A stretch of DNA of 64,000 bases, from IMG/VR virus record IMGVR_UViG_3300023184_000035, positions 84,134-148,133 of that record. The stretch is one strand, 5' to 3'. The stretch is from a virus. Shown piece by piece: positions 34,025-44,078 of the stretch. The notes beneath the pieces were generated by a model. It worked only from the letters and a program-made list of their open reading frames with translations, was not told where the DNA came from and searched no databases. The first letter of the stretch is position 1. Every line of letters starts with the position of its first letter. A program made the translations under genes and the position numbers.

Positions 34025-36673
34025 ATGTCAAATACAATTTTATTAAAAAAATCAAGTACAGCCAACAGCGTACCATTAGCAGCTAATCTTGCATTGGGTG
34101 AAGTTGCCCTTAACTACACTGATGGTAATTTGTTCTACAAAGACGGCGGCGGCACAGTCAATCTCCTGGTCAGCAACAAATTTGTATCTGTTACAGGCAA
34201 CATCACTGGTGGTAATTTGGTCACGTCAGGTGTGGCCAATGTGGGCAGTTTGAGCACTGCTGGCAACATCACAGGTGGCAACGTCAACGGTGGGGCAAAT
34301 GTTTTTGCTACCACACATACAGGTACCACAGTTTCAGTAACAGGCAACATTACTGGTGGCAATTTAATCACATCAGCAGCCATTAGTGCCGCTTCAGTCA
34401 GTGCAAGTGCAAATATCACCGGTGGCAACTTGAATGCTGCTGGATTGAGTTTGTCAAGCAACGTGGTCAGCGCATTAAACTTGAGTTCAAGCCTGACGGC
34501 GGCCACTACAATTTCAGCTGTGGGCAACATCACTGGTGGCAATTTGAATGCCGCTGGCCTGAGTTTATCAAGCAATGTGATCAGTGCATTGAATGTTACT
34601 GCCAACATTGCTGGTGGCAACATCACAACACCTGGATTGATCAGTGCCACTGGTGACATCTCTGGCGCAAATATTACCACAGCAGGCCCCAATGCCACAA
34701 TTGGTTCTTCAACAGCCAATGCCACTTACAACATTGGTACAGGTGCAACCACCACAGGTCTGCTGAAAAACATCAACATTGGCACCGGTGGTCTTGCCAA
34801 CTCTACCACCACTGTTGCTGTTGGTCCCACACTGGGCAATGCCACTGTAACAACTTCTGCCAACACCACAGTGGCCATTGCCAACACTTCTGGTTTGGCA
34901 CTGAGTGTGGCTGGTAATGTAACTGCCAATTACTTTATCGGTAATGGGTCACAGTTAACCGGACTAACGCCCAACAAGATTTTTAACGGTACCAGTGAAG
35001 CCAACATTGGAACTTCAAGTGGTAATGCCAATATTTCAATTGGTGGCACAAGCAATGTGGCTGTGTTTACCACGGCAGGGTTGAATGTCACCGGCATTGT
35101 TAGTGCATCGGGTAACATCACTGGCGGTAACCTAAATGCCAGTGGCTTGAGCCTAAGCGGCAATGTGGTGTCACCACTCAACGCCTCATCAAGTATTGCA
35201 GCCGGCACCACTGTTAGTGCTGTGGGTAACATCACTGGTGGCAACATCATTACAGGTGCAGCCGTAAGTGCTGCCTCAGTCAGCGCCAGTGGCAATGTCA
35301 CTGGTGGTAATTTGGTCACAGCGGCTGCTGTAAGTGCTGCCTCAGTCAGTGCTTCGGGCAACATCACTGGCGGTAACCTAAATGCTGCTGGACTGAGCCT
35401 GAGTTCAAACGTAGTATCAGCACTGAATTTAAGTTCAAGTTTGACGGCTGCAACAACCATCAGTGCTGTGGGCAATATTACTGGTGGTAACTTAAATGCT
35501 ACCGGATTGAGTCTCAGTGGTAATGTTGTTTCAGCAATCAATTCAACTTCTGCTATCACAACCACTGCCAACATCACTGGTGGCAACATTGTCACAGGTG
35601 CGGCGGTCAGTGCTGCTTCAGTCAGTGCCAGTGGCAACATCACTGGTGGCAATGTCAACACCAATGTGTTGTCAGGCACCGGGACCACAATCAAATCTTC
35701 AGGTGCATTGAATCTCAGTGCTACCGGAAACATTGTGGTCAACAGCCAATACATCAATGGTTTATTAGATCCTATACAAAATCAAGACGCAGCCACCAAA
35801 GGCTATGTTGACAGTGTGGCGCAAGGTCTTGATCCCAAAGCATCAGTGGTATACGCCACAGCCGCAGCCCTAAGTGCATACACTTACAACAATGGCTCAT
35901 CAGGTGTTGGCGCAACCATTACAGCCAACAGCAACGGCGCACTCAGCATCGATGGATCAACTCCCAGTGCCGGCGAACGTGTGTTGGTTAAAAATGAAAC
36001 ATCAACCAACCAACCCTACAACGGTATCTATGTTGTAACACAGGTTGGTAGCGGTAGTTTGCCGTTTATATTGACCAGATCAACTGACTTTGATACCGGC
36101 ACAGAAGTTCCAAGTTCGTTTGTGTTTGTTGAATTTGGCAGTACCCAAGCCGACACTGGTTGGGTGTGTACCACAAATTCACCAGTCACCATTGGTACTA
36201 CCAACATTGTATTCACACAGTTCTCTGGTGCAGGTACATATACTGCCAATACCGCAGCTGGCCTGGTACTAAACGGTTCGGTATTTTCTGCAAAAACTGA
36301 CAACACAACCACTGCATTTGACGGTTCAGGCAACATCATTGTCAAAGCCAGTGCGCAGTTGACCACACCCAACATTGGTGCCGCTACTGGTACCAGCTTG
36401 AGCGTAACAGGCAACATCACCGGTGGTAACCTAAATGCCACTGGATTGAGTTTGAGTGGCAACGTTGTTAGTCCGATCAACACAACGTCTACAATCATTA
36501 CCACTGCCAACATCACAGGTGGCAACATAATTTCTGTAGCAGCATTCAGCGGTGTTAGTGTCAGTGCCAGCGGCAACGTAACTGGCGCCAACATAAACGG
36601 TACCACTGGAGTTTATTCAAGTGGTGTACAGGTCTTAACTATCAATGATACTGTAGATGGTGGCACCTACTAA
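34025..36673 (+). CDS. Long tail fibre, many TGNITGGN repeats
   Basis: 882 aa. The N-terminal domain (TILLKKSSTANSVPLAANLA, NYTDGNLFYKDGGG) is nearly the same as in the next gene, indicating duplication. Residues 55-570 are dominated by SATGNITGGN and NAAGLSLSSNVVSALN repeats. Around 585-750 a distinct domain occurs (KGYVDSVAQGLDPKASVVYA, GERVLVKNETSTNQPYNGIY), known to me from other phage fibres, then more repeats to the end. AGGA upstream of the ATG. Confidence 0.87.
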   Translation: MSNTILLKKSSTANSVPLAANLALGEVALNYTDGNLFYKDGGGTVNLLVSNKFVSVTGNITGGNLVTSGVANVGSLSTAGNITGGNVNGGANVFATTHTGTTVSVTGNITGGNLITSAAISAASVSASANITGGNLNAAGLSLSSNVVSALNLSSSLTAATTISAVGNITGGNLNAAGLSLSSNVISALNVTANIAGGNITTPGLISATGDISGANITTAGPNATIGSSTANATYNIGTGATTTGLLKNINIGTGGLANSTTTVAVGPTLGNATVTTSANTTVAIANTSGLALSVAGNVTANYFIGNGSQLTGLTPNKIFNGTSEANIGTSSGNANISIGGTSNVAVFTTAGLNVTGIVSASGNITGGNLNASGLSLSGNVVSPLNASSSIAAGTTVSAVGNITGGNIITGAAVSAASVSASGNVTGGNLVTAAAVSAASVSASGNITGGNLNAAGLSLSSNVVSALNLSSSLTAATTISAVGNITGGNLNATGLSLSGNVVSAINSTSAITTTANITGGNIVTGAAVSAASVSASGNITGGNVNTNVLSGTGTTIKSSGALNLSATGNIVVNSQYINGLLDPIQNQDAATKGYVDSVAQGLDPKASVVYATAAALSAYTYNNGSSGVGATITANSNGALSIDGSTPSAGERVLVKNETSTNQPYNGIYVVTQVGSGSLPFILTRSTDFDTGTEVPSSFVFVEFGSTQADTGWVCTTNSPVTIGTTNIVFTQFSGAGTYTANTAAGLVLNGSVFSAKTDNTTTAFDGSGNIIVKASAQLTTPNIGAATGTSLSVTGNITGGNLNATGLSLSGNVVSPINTTSTIITTANITGGNIISVAAFSGVSVSASGNVTGANINGTTGVYSSGVQVLTINDTVDGGTY
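34190..35690 (+). repeat. Long internal repeat tract in fibre gene
   Basis: Repeated blocks of about 100-150 nt encode ISAVGNITGGNLNAAGLSLS followed by SNVVSALN and variants; several adjacent copies are nearly identical over tens of bases. Part of the tract matches about 18360-18440 in the 16510 fibre. A likely site of unequal recombination and of assembly ambiguity. Confidence 0.75.
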
Positions 36674-36691
36674 AATAAGTAGTAGAGCACC

Positions 36692-38554
36692 ATGACAAAC
36701 ACAGTATTAATCAAACGTTCTGGCACAGCCAATTCAGTCCCGCTTGCAGGCAATCTGCAAGCGGGCGAGCTGGCCATCAACTATGCTGACGGCAATTTGT
36801 TCTTCAAGAACAGCGCAAACGTAGTAACTTTGATTGCCAGCACTCAATTTGTTTCAGTAGCTGGCAACGTAACCGGCGGCAACATCACCACTGGCGGATT
36901 ATTAACTGCCACAAATCAAATGGTGATTGTGGCGCCCAGCCCCACATCAGAAGGCGGTCAAATTGTTCTGGCCTGGGCCAACATATCAGGCATCACTGGA
37001 CAGGCCAATTCAACTTGGAATTTGGATGTAGATTCCAGCAACAACTTCAGAGTATTCTCTCAAAATGCCACAGGCGTGGCAAATGTTGTTTTGAGTTTGA
37101 ATTCTGCAAGTCAGGTGGCCAGTTTTGGGGGTAATGTCAGCGGTTCATATTTCATTGGTAACGGTTCAGCTCTTACTGGTATCACGGCCACAGCAGGTGC
37201 TGCCATCACCAACGGCACATCAAATGTCACAGTGGCCGCCAACAGCAATGTCACAGTAGGTGTAACTGGCACCACCGTTGCTACGTTTGCATCAACAGGT
37301 GAATACGTCACAGGATTGATCAGTGCTACTGGCAACGTGACCGGCAACTACATCTTGGGCAATGGTGCGTTGTTGACTGGTGTTATCACAAGTGTGGCCA
37401 ACATCAATTTAGGAACCAGCAACGTCACTGTAGTAAGTTCAGGTGGCAATGTCACAGTAGGGGTGGGTGGCACTGGCAATGTGGCAGTGTTTGCTACTAC
37501 TGGTGAATACGTCACAGGATTGATCAGCGCAAGCGGTAATATAACTGGTGGTAATCTAAATGCTGTGGGTTTGAGCCTAAGTTCAAACGTTGTATCTGCA
37601 CTAGTGTCAGCAGCCAACATCACCACAACTGCCAATATCTCTGGTGGTTTTATACTGGGCAATGGGTCACAGTTGACTGGAATTGCCACCGGGAGCAGCA
37701 CCAAAATATCCAACGGTACCAGCGAAGCCAACATTGGTACCAGTGCCGGCAATGCCAACATCACCATTGGCGGTGTGTCAAATGTGGCAGTGTTTACCAC
37801 CACAGGACTGAACATAACCGGCAACATCAGCGCATCAGGCAACATATCTTCGGGCCTGTTCTTTGGTGGCGGCAACATGGGCCTGGACACCGAAGCAGTC
37901 ACACAGACGTTTAACTTTGGCAATCTCACTGCTGGGGTAGACACAATCTATGCCTTGAATGTGGTAACTGCGCCAACTGACGCTGTGAACGGTGTCAACA
38001 TCATTGACTACAGTATTGCCAATACCAAATTGGCCAACAGCATAGTGTTGACCACTCCCAACATTGGTGCTGCAACCGGCACCGGCCTAACTGTCACTGG
38101 CAATGTCAATGCTGCTGGTCTCACAGGCACCACAGCATCAGTCACAGGCACAGTATTTGCTGATAGAATCACCACAGTGAGCGTCCCGCAGGTGCTGAAT
38201 GACATCAGCAATCAATGTGATGGGGCAAAAATGATATTTCCTTTACAGGTTGATCAAAGCAACATCACCTCAGCCAACATCACAGACAGCAAAAATCTGC
38301 AGGTGGCAGTGAGTGGCTTAGTGCTGTCGCCCTGGGTCAATACCCAAACCTGGCCCTGGTTCCAGACTTTTGCTGGATTTCCTTTGCGCAGTCCTGGATA
38401 TCGTGTGACTGCAGACGCAACTTCAGCAAACGTGACATTTTACCGATCTCCAGCACAAGGATCACAGGTAGTTCTCACCATCATAAATAATTCATCTACT
38501 GCACAATTAAGGAAATATCCATATAGTGCTACCACCATAGCACTGGGAGATTGA
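36692..38554 (+). CDS. Tail fibre, paralogue of the preceding gene
   Basis: 620 aa. The N-terminus TVLIKRSGTANSVPLAGNLQ and NYADGNLFFK aligns with the 34025 product. The shaft contains TSNVTVAANSNVTVGVTGTT-like and GTSEANIGTSAGNANITIGG units, the latter shared with 34025. The C-terminal 180 residues (VLNDISNQCDGAKMIFPLQV, SPGYRVTADATSANVTFYRS) are unique and probably form the tip. An AATAAGTA sequence lies upstream as a possible late box. Confidence 0.85.
   Translation: MTNTVLIKRSGTANSVPLAGNLQAGELAINYADGNLFFKNSANVVTLIASTQFVSVAGNVTGGNITTGGLLTATNQMVIVAPSPTSEGGQIVLAWANISGITGQANSTWNLDVDSSNNFRVFSQNATGVANVVLSLNSASQVASFGGNVSGSYFIGNGSALTGITATAGAAITNGTSNVTVAANSNVTVGVTGTTVATFASTGEYVTGLISATGNVTGNYILGNGALLTGVITSVANINLGTSNVTVVSSGGNVTVGVGGTGNVAVFATTGEYVTGLISASGNITGGNLNAVGLSLSSNVVSALVSAANITTTANISGGFILGNGSQLTGIATGSSTKISNGTSEANIGTSAGNANITIGGVSNVAVFTTTGLNITGNISASGNISSGLFFGGGNMGLDTEAVTQTFNFGNLTAGVDTIYALNVVTAPTDAVNGVNIIDYSIANTKLANSIVLTTPNIGAATGTGLTVTGNVNAAGLTGTTASVTGTVFADRITTVSVPQVLNDISNQCDGAKMIFPLQVDQSNITSANITDSKNLQVAVSGLVLSPWVNTQTWPWFQTFAGFPLRSPGYRVTADATSANVTFYRSPAQGSQVVLTIINNSSTAQLRKYPYSATTIALGD
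38482..38489 (+). promoter_or_regulatory. Late promoter box
   Basis: CATAAATA inside the end of the upstream fibre gene, 72 nt before ATG 38562, which has a GAGGA ribosome binding site. Confidence 0.4.
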
Positions 38555-38561
38555 GGAAACT

Positions 38562-41500
38562 ATGTCAAAACACGTTATTATCGAAAGTTACGGATTAAAC
38601 CCAGCCACTAAAACGGTCACAGTCACCGGCAAAAACATCCGCAAAGAACAACTGCTGTTGATCACCAACGTAACTGCCAATGCCAGTTATCAAGGCACAG
38701 TGATCTACAATTTCTCAGATCCCAATCTTGGTGCCACATCATACACCACCAGTGTCAGTACCGACACTGGCCTAGAAACCACAACCGTTGTGTTGAGTTA
38801 CAACACAGCGTCAATGTTGAGCACAGACAAACTGGCCATCATGACCGAGGAAAGTTATCAGGAAATCATGCCGGATGAAACCCTGCGCGATCCCGTGGAC
38901 AAACTGCGTGTGAGCACACCACAGGCCTTGATTGACACTGACTTTGAATACGGTTTACAGCCCACCAAATGGGAACAGCTGAACCTGTTGAACAATCGTC
39001 CCACAGGGTTTTATGATGTTACCTCACCTGCCACAATTTCCAACGTGGCTGCGTCAGGCAACACTGTCACCGTCACAGGCAGCATTGCTACTTTTACCGC
39101 CACCATTGCCACCAACACCCTGACTGTGACTGCTTTGAGCTCAGGCCTAATAGGCAACGGCATGGTCATCACCGGTGCAGGTGTCACTGGCAACTCTGTA
39201 GTCACCGCTTTAACTGGCAATTCGTCAGGCGGCATTGGCACATACACCTTGAGTCAAAGCAGCACTGTAATCAGTCCAGTCACAATGACAGCTACACCGG
39301 CCACAGGCACACCGGTGTTTGTGCAAGGCACCCTTGACACCAACTACGCAGACGGTTGGTGGACTGTGCAGACCAGTTCGGGCACTGCATTCACCTATCA
39401 AACCTTGGTCAATCCTGCTGCTGCCTTGTATGATTCACAGAAAACTTATGTGTTCCCTGGTGCTTGGTTCACCGGTGCTGTGTATCCCATGGCTGCTGGC
39501 AACATTTCCAACGTGGGCAATGTGCTCACCATTACCACAACTTACAATCATGGTCTACGTGTGGGTGACGGCGTGGCCATTGCCAACGTCACTGCATCGG
39601 CCAATGCGCCCAACGGACCATTCACTGTGGTGGCAACTCCCACCACAAACACATTCACAGTGAACACAGCCAACACTCCTGGCACCAGCATCACTGCCAC
39701 AGCCAACAACAGCATTTTCCCAAGACCCCTGGGCTACACACAACAACGTGCGTTTGACGGTGGTGTGCAGTTCACAAACTTGGTGCCATATCATGGTTAT
39801 CAAGTGATTCGCCAAACTCGACGATACTTCCGTTATCAGTCTGGCAAAGGTATTCAGTTCTCAACAGGCAGTATTTTAAAACCTGCCTTGTCCCTGACCA
39901 CAATGACCAGTTCAGGCACCACTGTCACAGTATCTTGCCAACAACCACACGGCTTGTTGCCCGGAGCAGGTATCAAGGTTGTGGGTGCTGCACAGACCGC
40001 CTACAACGGCACAGGCACAGCAGGTGGCAGCACTTACACAGTGGTCACAGTGCCCACACCCAGTAGTTTCACATACACTGCTGACTCAACTCCTTCGGCC
40101 AGTCCAGCCACATCCTCATCAGCAGGCAACACAGGTATTATTGTGAGTCCCACGGCCTGGTATGGCAGCAGCAACAGACTGGGCATGTTTGACAGCCAAA
40201 ACGGTTTTTACTTTGAATTTGACGGACAAACCCTGTATGCTGTGAGACGCAGCAGTACCACTCAGTTGTCAGGCCTGGTCACTGCCACCAATGGTTCAGA
40301 TTCCATCACTGGCAGCAACACCAAATTCAGCACACAGCTCACTTCGGGTGATTTCGTTGTTATTCGTGGACAAAGTTACATTGTCAACGCCATCATTAGT
40401 GACACATCAATGACTATAAGTCCTGAGTATCGTGGTGCCACCACAGTGGCCAACAGCACTCAGATCAGCAAGACCATCAACACTAGAACTGCGCAGAGCA
40501 GTTTCAACATTGACAAAGTGGATGGCACAGGTGCCAGTTTGTTCAATCTGGACTTGACCAAGATGCAGATGTTCTACGCTGACTATTCTTGGTACGGTGC
40601 TGGTGCCATCAGATACGGATTTAAAAACAACCGCGGTGAAGTCATATACTGCCATCGCATGCCCAACAACAACTTGAACACCGAAGCATTCATGCGTTCA
40701 GGTAACTTGCCGTCGCGCTATGAGACCAATACCTTGCCAATATACACAGCGTTGACTGCTTCTGTGAGCAGTGCGCTGACCACAGGTGCCACAATCAGCG
40801 TGGCAGATGCCAGCACATTTCCCTTGGCTGGCAACATACGCATAGTTGAAAGCAAAGCCACAGGTGGCAATGTGGAAATCATCAACTATTCCACACGAAG
40901 CAACACTGTGTTGACTATTGGTTCAGCAGGCACAGCAGGACGTGCGGTGACTGGCGGCGCAACAACAGCACAGACATTCACTTATTCAGCCACATCACCC
41001 ACAGCGGTAGAATTGTACAGTCCGCAAACTGCCAGCACAATCAGTCACTGGGGATCATCAGTCATCATGGACGGACGCTACGACGATGACCGATCATTTG
41101 TGTTCTCGGTGGGTTCTTTGGCTCCTGTTGCCAACGTGGCACAGAACGTGCGACAGCCTATCATGAGTGTTAGATTGGCACCCAGTGTGGACAACGGCCT
41201 AACTGGTCTGATTGGTGTGCGTGAGATTTTGAATCGCATGCAGTTGACACCGCGTGGTATTGACTGTTACACTTCAGGCACTGCTTACCGCATTGACTTG
41301 TTGTTGAATGCTAGACTCAGCGGGGGCACCTGGACCAGCGTGGGCGGATCCAGCTTGGCACAGTACATATTCCACACTGCTGGACAAACAGCCGCAGCCG
41401 GTGAGGTTATCTACTCATTCTTTACCAACACAGGATCAGCCACCAGTCAAGACTTGGCCTTGGTGCGTGACATTGGCACCAGTATTTTGAGTGGTGGTAA

Positions 41501-41639
41501 TACCACCACTGCCAGCGTGACTCAGGCCAATTTGTATCCAGATGGACCGGACGTGCTGACTGTTTGCGCTACCAATATCACTGCAACTGGCACCAATACC
41601 ATCAACAGTCGTTTGAGTTGGACAGAAGCACAGGCATAA
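38562..41639 (+). CDS. Large tail/baseplate-associated structural protein
   Basis: 1025 aa. The N-terminal 150 residues include a block I recall from T4-like environmental tail proteins (VSTPQALIDTDFEYGLQPTK, WEQLNLLNNRPTGFYDV). Residues 150-380 hold Thr/Val-rich beta modules (AGVTGNSVVTALTGNSSGGI), some resembling those of the 19463 protein. A central region (RAFDGGVQFTNLVPYHGYQV, RQTRRYFRYQSGKGIQFSTG) is a known-looking phage structural domain, and the C-terminal 600 residues are non-repetitive. Probably a baseplate or long-tail-fibre hub protein. Confidence 0.8.
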   Translation: MSKHVIIESYGLNPATKTVTVTGKNIRKEQLLLITNVTANASYQGTVIYNFSDPNLGATSYTTSVSTDTGLETTTVVLSYNTASMLSTDKLAIMTEESYQEIMPDETLRDPVDKLRVSTPQALIDTDFEYGLQPTKWEQLNLLNNRPTGFYDVTSPATISNVAASGNTVTVTGSIATFTATIATNTLTVTALSSGLIGNGMVITGAGVTGNSVVTALTGNSSGGIGTYTLSQSSTVISPVTMTATPATGTPVFVQGTLDTNYADGWWTVQTSSGTAFTYQTLVNPAAALYDSQKTYVFPGAWFTGAVYPMAAGNISNVGNVLTITTTYNHGLRVGDGVAIANVTASANAPNGPFTVVATPTTNTFTVNTANTPGTSITATANNSIFPRPLGYTQQRAFDGGVQFTNLVPYHGYQVIRQTRRYFRYQSGKGIQFSTGSILKPALSLTTMTSSGTTVTVSCQQPHGLLPGAGIKVVGAAQTAYNGTGTAGGSTYTVVTVPTPSSFTYTADSTPSASPATSSSAGNTGIIVSPTAWYGSSNRLGMFDSQNGFYFEFDGQTLYAVRRSSTTQLSGLVTATNGSDSITGSNTKFSTQLTSGDFVVIRGQSYIVNAIISDTSMTISPEYRGATTVANSTQISKTINTRTAQSSFNIDKVDGTGASLFNLDLTKMQMFYADYSWYGAGAIRYGFKNNRGEVIYCHRMPNNNLNTEAFMRSGNLPSRYETNTLPIYTALTASVSSALTTGATISVADASTFPLAGNIRIVESKATGGNVEIINYSTRSNTVLTIGSAGTAGRAVTGGATTAQTFTYSATSPTAVELYSPQTASTISHWGSSVIMDGRYDDDRSFVFSVGSLAPVANVAQNVRQPIMSVRLAPSVDNGLTGLIGVREILNRMQLTPRGIDCYTSGTAYRIDLLLNARLSGGTWTSVGGSSLAQYIFHTAGQTAAAGEVIYSFFTNTGSATSQDLALVRDIGTSILSGGNTTTASVTQANLYPDGPDVLTVCATNITATGTNTINSRLSWTEAQA

Positions 41640-41666
41640 CCGGCATAACAAGGATAACAATAAAAA

Positions 41667-42743
41667 ATGTCAACACAAGTACAATTTAGACGTGGCACCG
41701 CAGCAGAAAACAATGCTTTTACCGGAGCATTGGCCGAAGTCACGGTCAACACCACTGACAATACCTTGCGTGTGCATGATGGCGTCACTGTTGGTGGATT
41801 CACCATGGTTGGACTTGCTGCCACACAAACGTTGACCAACAAAACTCTGACCAGTGCTGTGCTGACCACTCCCAATATTGGTGTGGCCACAGGTACCAGT
41901 TTCAGTGCAACAGGTGCCATCAACACTGCCACCACTGTGAGTGCCACAGGCAACATCACAGGTGGTAATGTCAACACTGGTGGAACAATATCTTCCACAG
42001 GCAACATTGTTACCAGTGGGTTCTTTGTGGGCAACTTCTCATCAGGCACAAATTTAACGCTGGGCAATGTCACACTGGGCAACATTATCAATGTCAATGC
42101 CAGCGGCACAGGCAACATTGGCAACACCACTGGATATTTCAACAGTGCATTTGTGCAAAATATCACATCTGTCACGGTCAGTGCCACAGGAAACGTCAAC
42201 GCAGCCAACGTGAACATAACTGGCACAGCCGCTGCCGGTTCAGGTGTGTTGATTGTGTCTGGTAACATACAAACTACCACAGCCAACAACACTTCAAACA
42301 TTGGCAATGTCAGCAACTATTTCAACACAATACATGCCAAAGCCACCACAGCACAATACGCTGACGTTGCAGAATTGTATACAGCCGACGCTGCCTATGC
42401 TCCTGGCACAGTGTTGATATTTGGTGGTGAACAGGAAGTCACTGCCAATATCACCAGTCACAGCACTGCAACAGCAGGAGTAGTTAGTAAAAACCCCAGC
42501 CATTTGATGAATGCTGGTCTACAGAGTGATTATGTTGTGGCAGTAGCACTGTTGGGGCGAGTATCATGCCAAGTGCAAGGCACAATTCACAAAGGTGAGT
42601 TGCTGGTGGCCAGTGACACCACAGGTGTTGCACAACGACTAGATCCTGCACAATATCAACCTGGTTGCATAATTGGCAAGAGTTTGGAAAACTATGACAG
42701 CACCACTGTGGGCATGATTGAAGTTGCTGTGGGTGTCAAGTAA
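41667..42743 (+). CDS. Tail fibre with C-terminal G2-peptidase-like domain
   Basis: 358 aa. The N-terminus (TQVQFRRGTAAENNAFTGAL, TTDNTLRVHDGVTVGG) is a common fibre attachment module; a short shaft of TGNITGGN and TSNIGNVSNYFNTIHA units follows. The C-terminal 130 residues (ATTAQYADVAELYTADAAYA, PGTVLIFGG, and the final VGMIEVAVGVK) resemble the intramolecular-chaperone/peptidase-G2-like domains of phage fibres, which may self-cleave or cap the trimer. Last gene of the second fibre block, converging with the methyltransferase. Confidence 0.82.
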   Translation: MSTQVQFRRGTAAENNAFTGALAEVTVNTTDNTLRVHDGVTVGGFTMVGLAATQTLTNKTLTSAVLTTPNIGVATGTSFSATGAINTATTVSATGNITGGNVNTGGTISSTGNIVTSGFFVGNFSSGTNLTLGNVTLGNIINVNASGTGNIGNTTGYFNSAFVQNITSVTVSATGNVNAANVNITGTAAAGSGVLIVSGNIQTTTANNTSNIGNVSNYFNTIHAKATTAQYADVAELYTADAAYAPGTVLIFGGEQEVTANITSHSTATAGVVSKNPSHLMNAGLQSDYVVAVALLGRVSCQVQGTIHKGELLVASDTTGVAQRLDPAQYQPGCIIGKSLENYDSTTVGMIEVAVGVK

Positions 42744-43259
42744 TCAGCGAATCCACTCGCAGTAGATTCTGTTGTTTGAATCCTGTTGCATGTCTGCTAC
42801 CCAAAATCCAAACTGACCAGCATATTGGGTCAACAGTTCTGGTGTCCATAAAAAGAAATCAATCTCTCTGCACTGCTCATTGCCATGATCCTGACGTCCA
42901 GGATTGCAACGCCAGTAGATTCTAGCATGCGGAGTCAACAACTTGGTCACACATTCAATTTGTTGTAGTATGGTCTCTTCTGTGCCAAAGTTTATACTGC
43001 CCAAACAAAAAGCCACATTGAAATGAATATTTGATTTAAATTCTTCAATGGTGCATTGGTAGTCAGCAGAATCAAACGCAGGGTCAATTCCGGTCAAATT
43101 GGCAATACGCCCACGAAACGGATTTGGACCACAACCTATGTCTATCACTGATTCTCCAAGTTTTATCTTTTTACACAACGCCCATCCAGAATACTCATAT
43201 TGGTCTATGTTTGAGTGCCAATGTGTGCTGAAATATTTGTCCAGGGTGTGTTGATCCAT
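42744..43259 (-). CDS. SAM-dependent methyltransferase (class I)
   Basis: 171 aa from ATG 43259; upstream in-frame ATG codons fall in the divergent gene. Motif I VIDIGCGPN (38-46) binds SAM, and GIDPAFDSADY gives the acidic motif II region. The C-terminal half has DFFLWTPELLTQYAGQFGFW. Small soluble Rossmann enzyme; substrate unknown. It diverges from the sulfotransferase-like gene across a palindromic AT-rich promoter. Confidence 0.8.
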   Translation of the reverse strand: MDQHTLDKYFSTHWHSNIDQYEYSGWALCKKIKLGESVIDIGCGPNPFRGRIANLTGIDPAFDSADYQCTIEEFKSNIHFNVAFCLGSINFGTEETILQQIECVTKLLTPHARIYWRCNPGRQDHGNEQCREIDFFLWTPELLTQYAGQFGFWVADMQQDSNNRIYCEWIR

Positions 43260-43272
43260 ATAATTAATTATA
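43259..43272. promoter_or_regulatory. Palindromic divergent -10 region
   Basis: TATAATTAATTATA is a perfect 14-bp palindrome that places a TATAAT on each strand. The minus-strand copy ends 7 nt before ATG 43259; the plus-strand copy ends 11 nt before ATG 43276. No good -35 boxes are seen. It lies between the divergent methyltransferase and sulfotransferase-like genes. Confidence 0.5.
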
Positions 43273-43275
43273 CAC

Positions 43276-43851
43276 ATGCTTCCCAACAGAATATTTTTAA
43301 CAGGCGTACCTGGTTCACGCTGGTCAGGTATTGCACAGACCCTGGAGTCTATTCCTGAGTTCAACACAAGTGATCGCACACCCGAGCGCACATATACACA
43401 TCACAGTTATACCGGACACCAAGGTGCATACTTTGGACCAGGCATGGAACTGGAATGTAAATTAAATGACCAGTACATTGATGCAGCCTGGACTGAACCT
43501 GGCGGCACACGATTAGTCAAAAGTCATGACTGGGCCTATGTATTGCCACAAGTTGAGCATTACTTTCCCAAGGACTGGATCATGTTGGTGTATCGTCCAG
43601 ACATGGCAAGTTATGCCTGGTGGCACGAAGCTGGCGGGTTTCAGATCAAGTATCCTTGCTATGATGCTTACCAGGACAGCACAGGCATGCTGGCAGCCAT
43701 CACAAGACAAAATCAGTGCATACTTGAATATGCACACCGTAAGAATGCCACTTGGCATCACTTTACTCCTGAGTGGGTCAAAAGTACATTTGGACATCAA
43801 GTTGAAATTAAAAAGACTTTTCCAGATATTTTAGTAACGGTGTTTAAATGA
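43276..43851 (+). CDS. Sulfotransferase-like P-loop protein
   Basis: 191 aa. The N-terminal IFLTGVPGSRWSGIAQTLE looks like a 5'-phosphosulfate-binding loop. TRLVKSHDWAYVL, then WIMLVYRPDMASYAWWHEAG, correspond in order and spacing to the KxH and R-x-P-x-D-x-x-S motif of sulfotransferases that bind PAPS. Acceptor unknown. The adjacent APS kinase (44075) and DUF2061 gene support a sulfur-related role. A generic P-loop kinase is the alternative. Function is inferred. Confidence 0.6.
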   Translation: MLPNRIFLTGVPGSRWSGIAQTLESIPEFNTSDRTPERTYTHHSYTGHQGAYFGPGMELECKLNDQYIDAAWTEPGGTRLVKSHDWAYVLPQVEHYFPKDWIMLVYRPDMASYAWWHEAGGFQIKYPCYDAYQDSTGMLAAITRQNQCILEYAHRKNATWHHFTPEWVKSTFGHQVEIKKTFPDILVTVFK

Positions 43852-44078
43852 GAGATCATGTTTGGTATATCAAGTACGCCAGTGCTGTCACAATTTTGTG
43901 TGCCATGGTGTTGCATGTTTTTGGCATCACACCCTGGAATAGTTTTGTGCAGATGATTGGAGCCACAGGCTGGATCTATGTAGGGTACAAATGGAATGAA
44001 CGTGCGTTGATGTTGAATTTTATTCCACAATTCTTTATCATCATTCCTGGCCTGGTGTACATGTATTTTTTGAAATGA
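43848..44078 (+). CDS. Small membrane protein in sulfation cassette
   Basis: 76 aa, ATGA overlap with the sulfotransferase-like gene and with the APS kinase gene. Three hydrophobic segments (about 8-26, 30-47 and 55-75). Its position between the two putative sulfation genes suggests a linked role. Not recognised. Confidence 0.65.
   Translation: MRDHVWYIKYASAVTILCAMVLHVFGITPWNSFVQMIGATGWIYVGYKWNERALMLNFIPQFFIIIPGLVYMYFLK

Noticed and set aside
14773-42743. Diversity-generating retroelement acting on the fibres
   Set aside because: No reverse transcriptase, accessory avd gene or template/variable repeat pair with adenine-biased differences was seen in the window.
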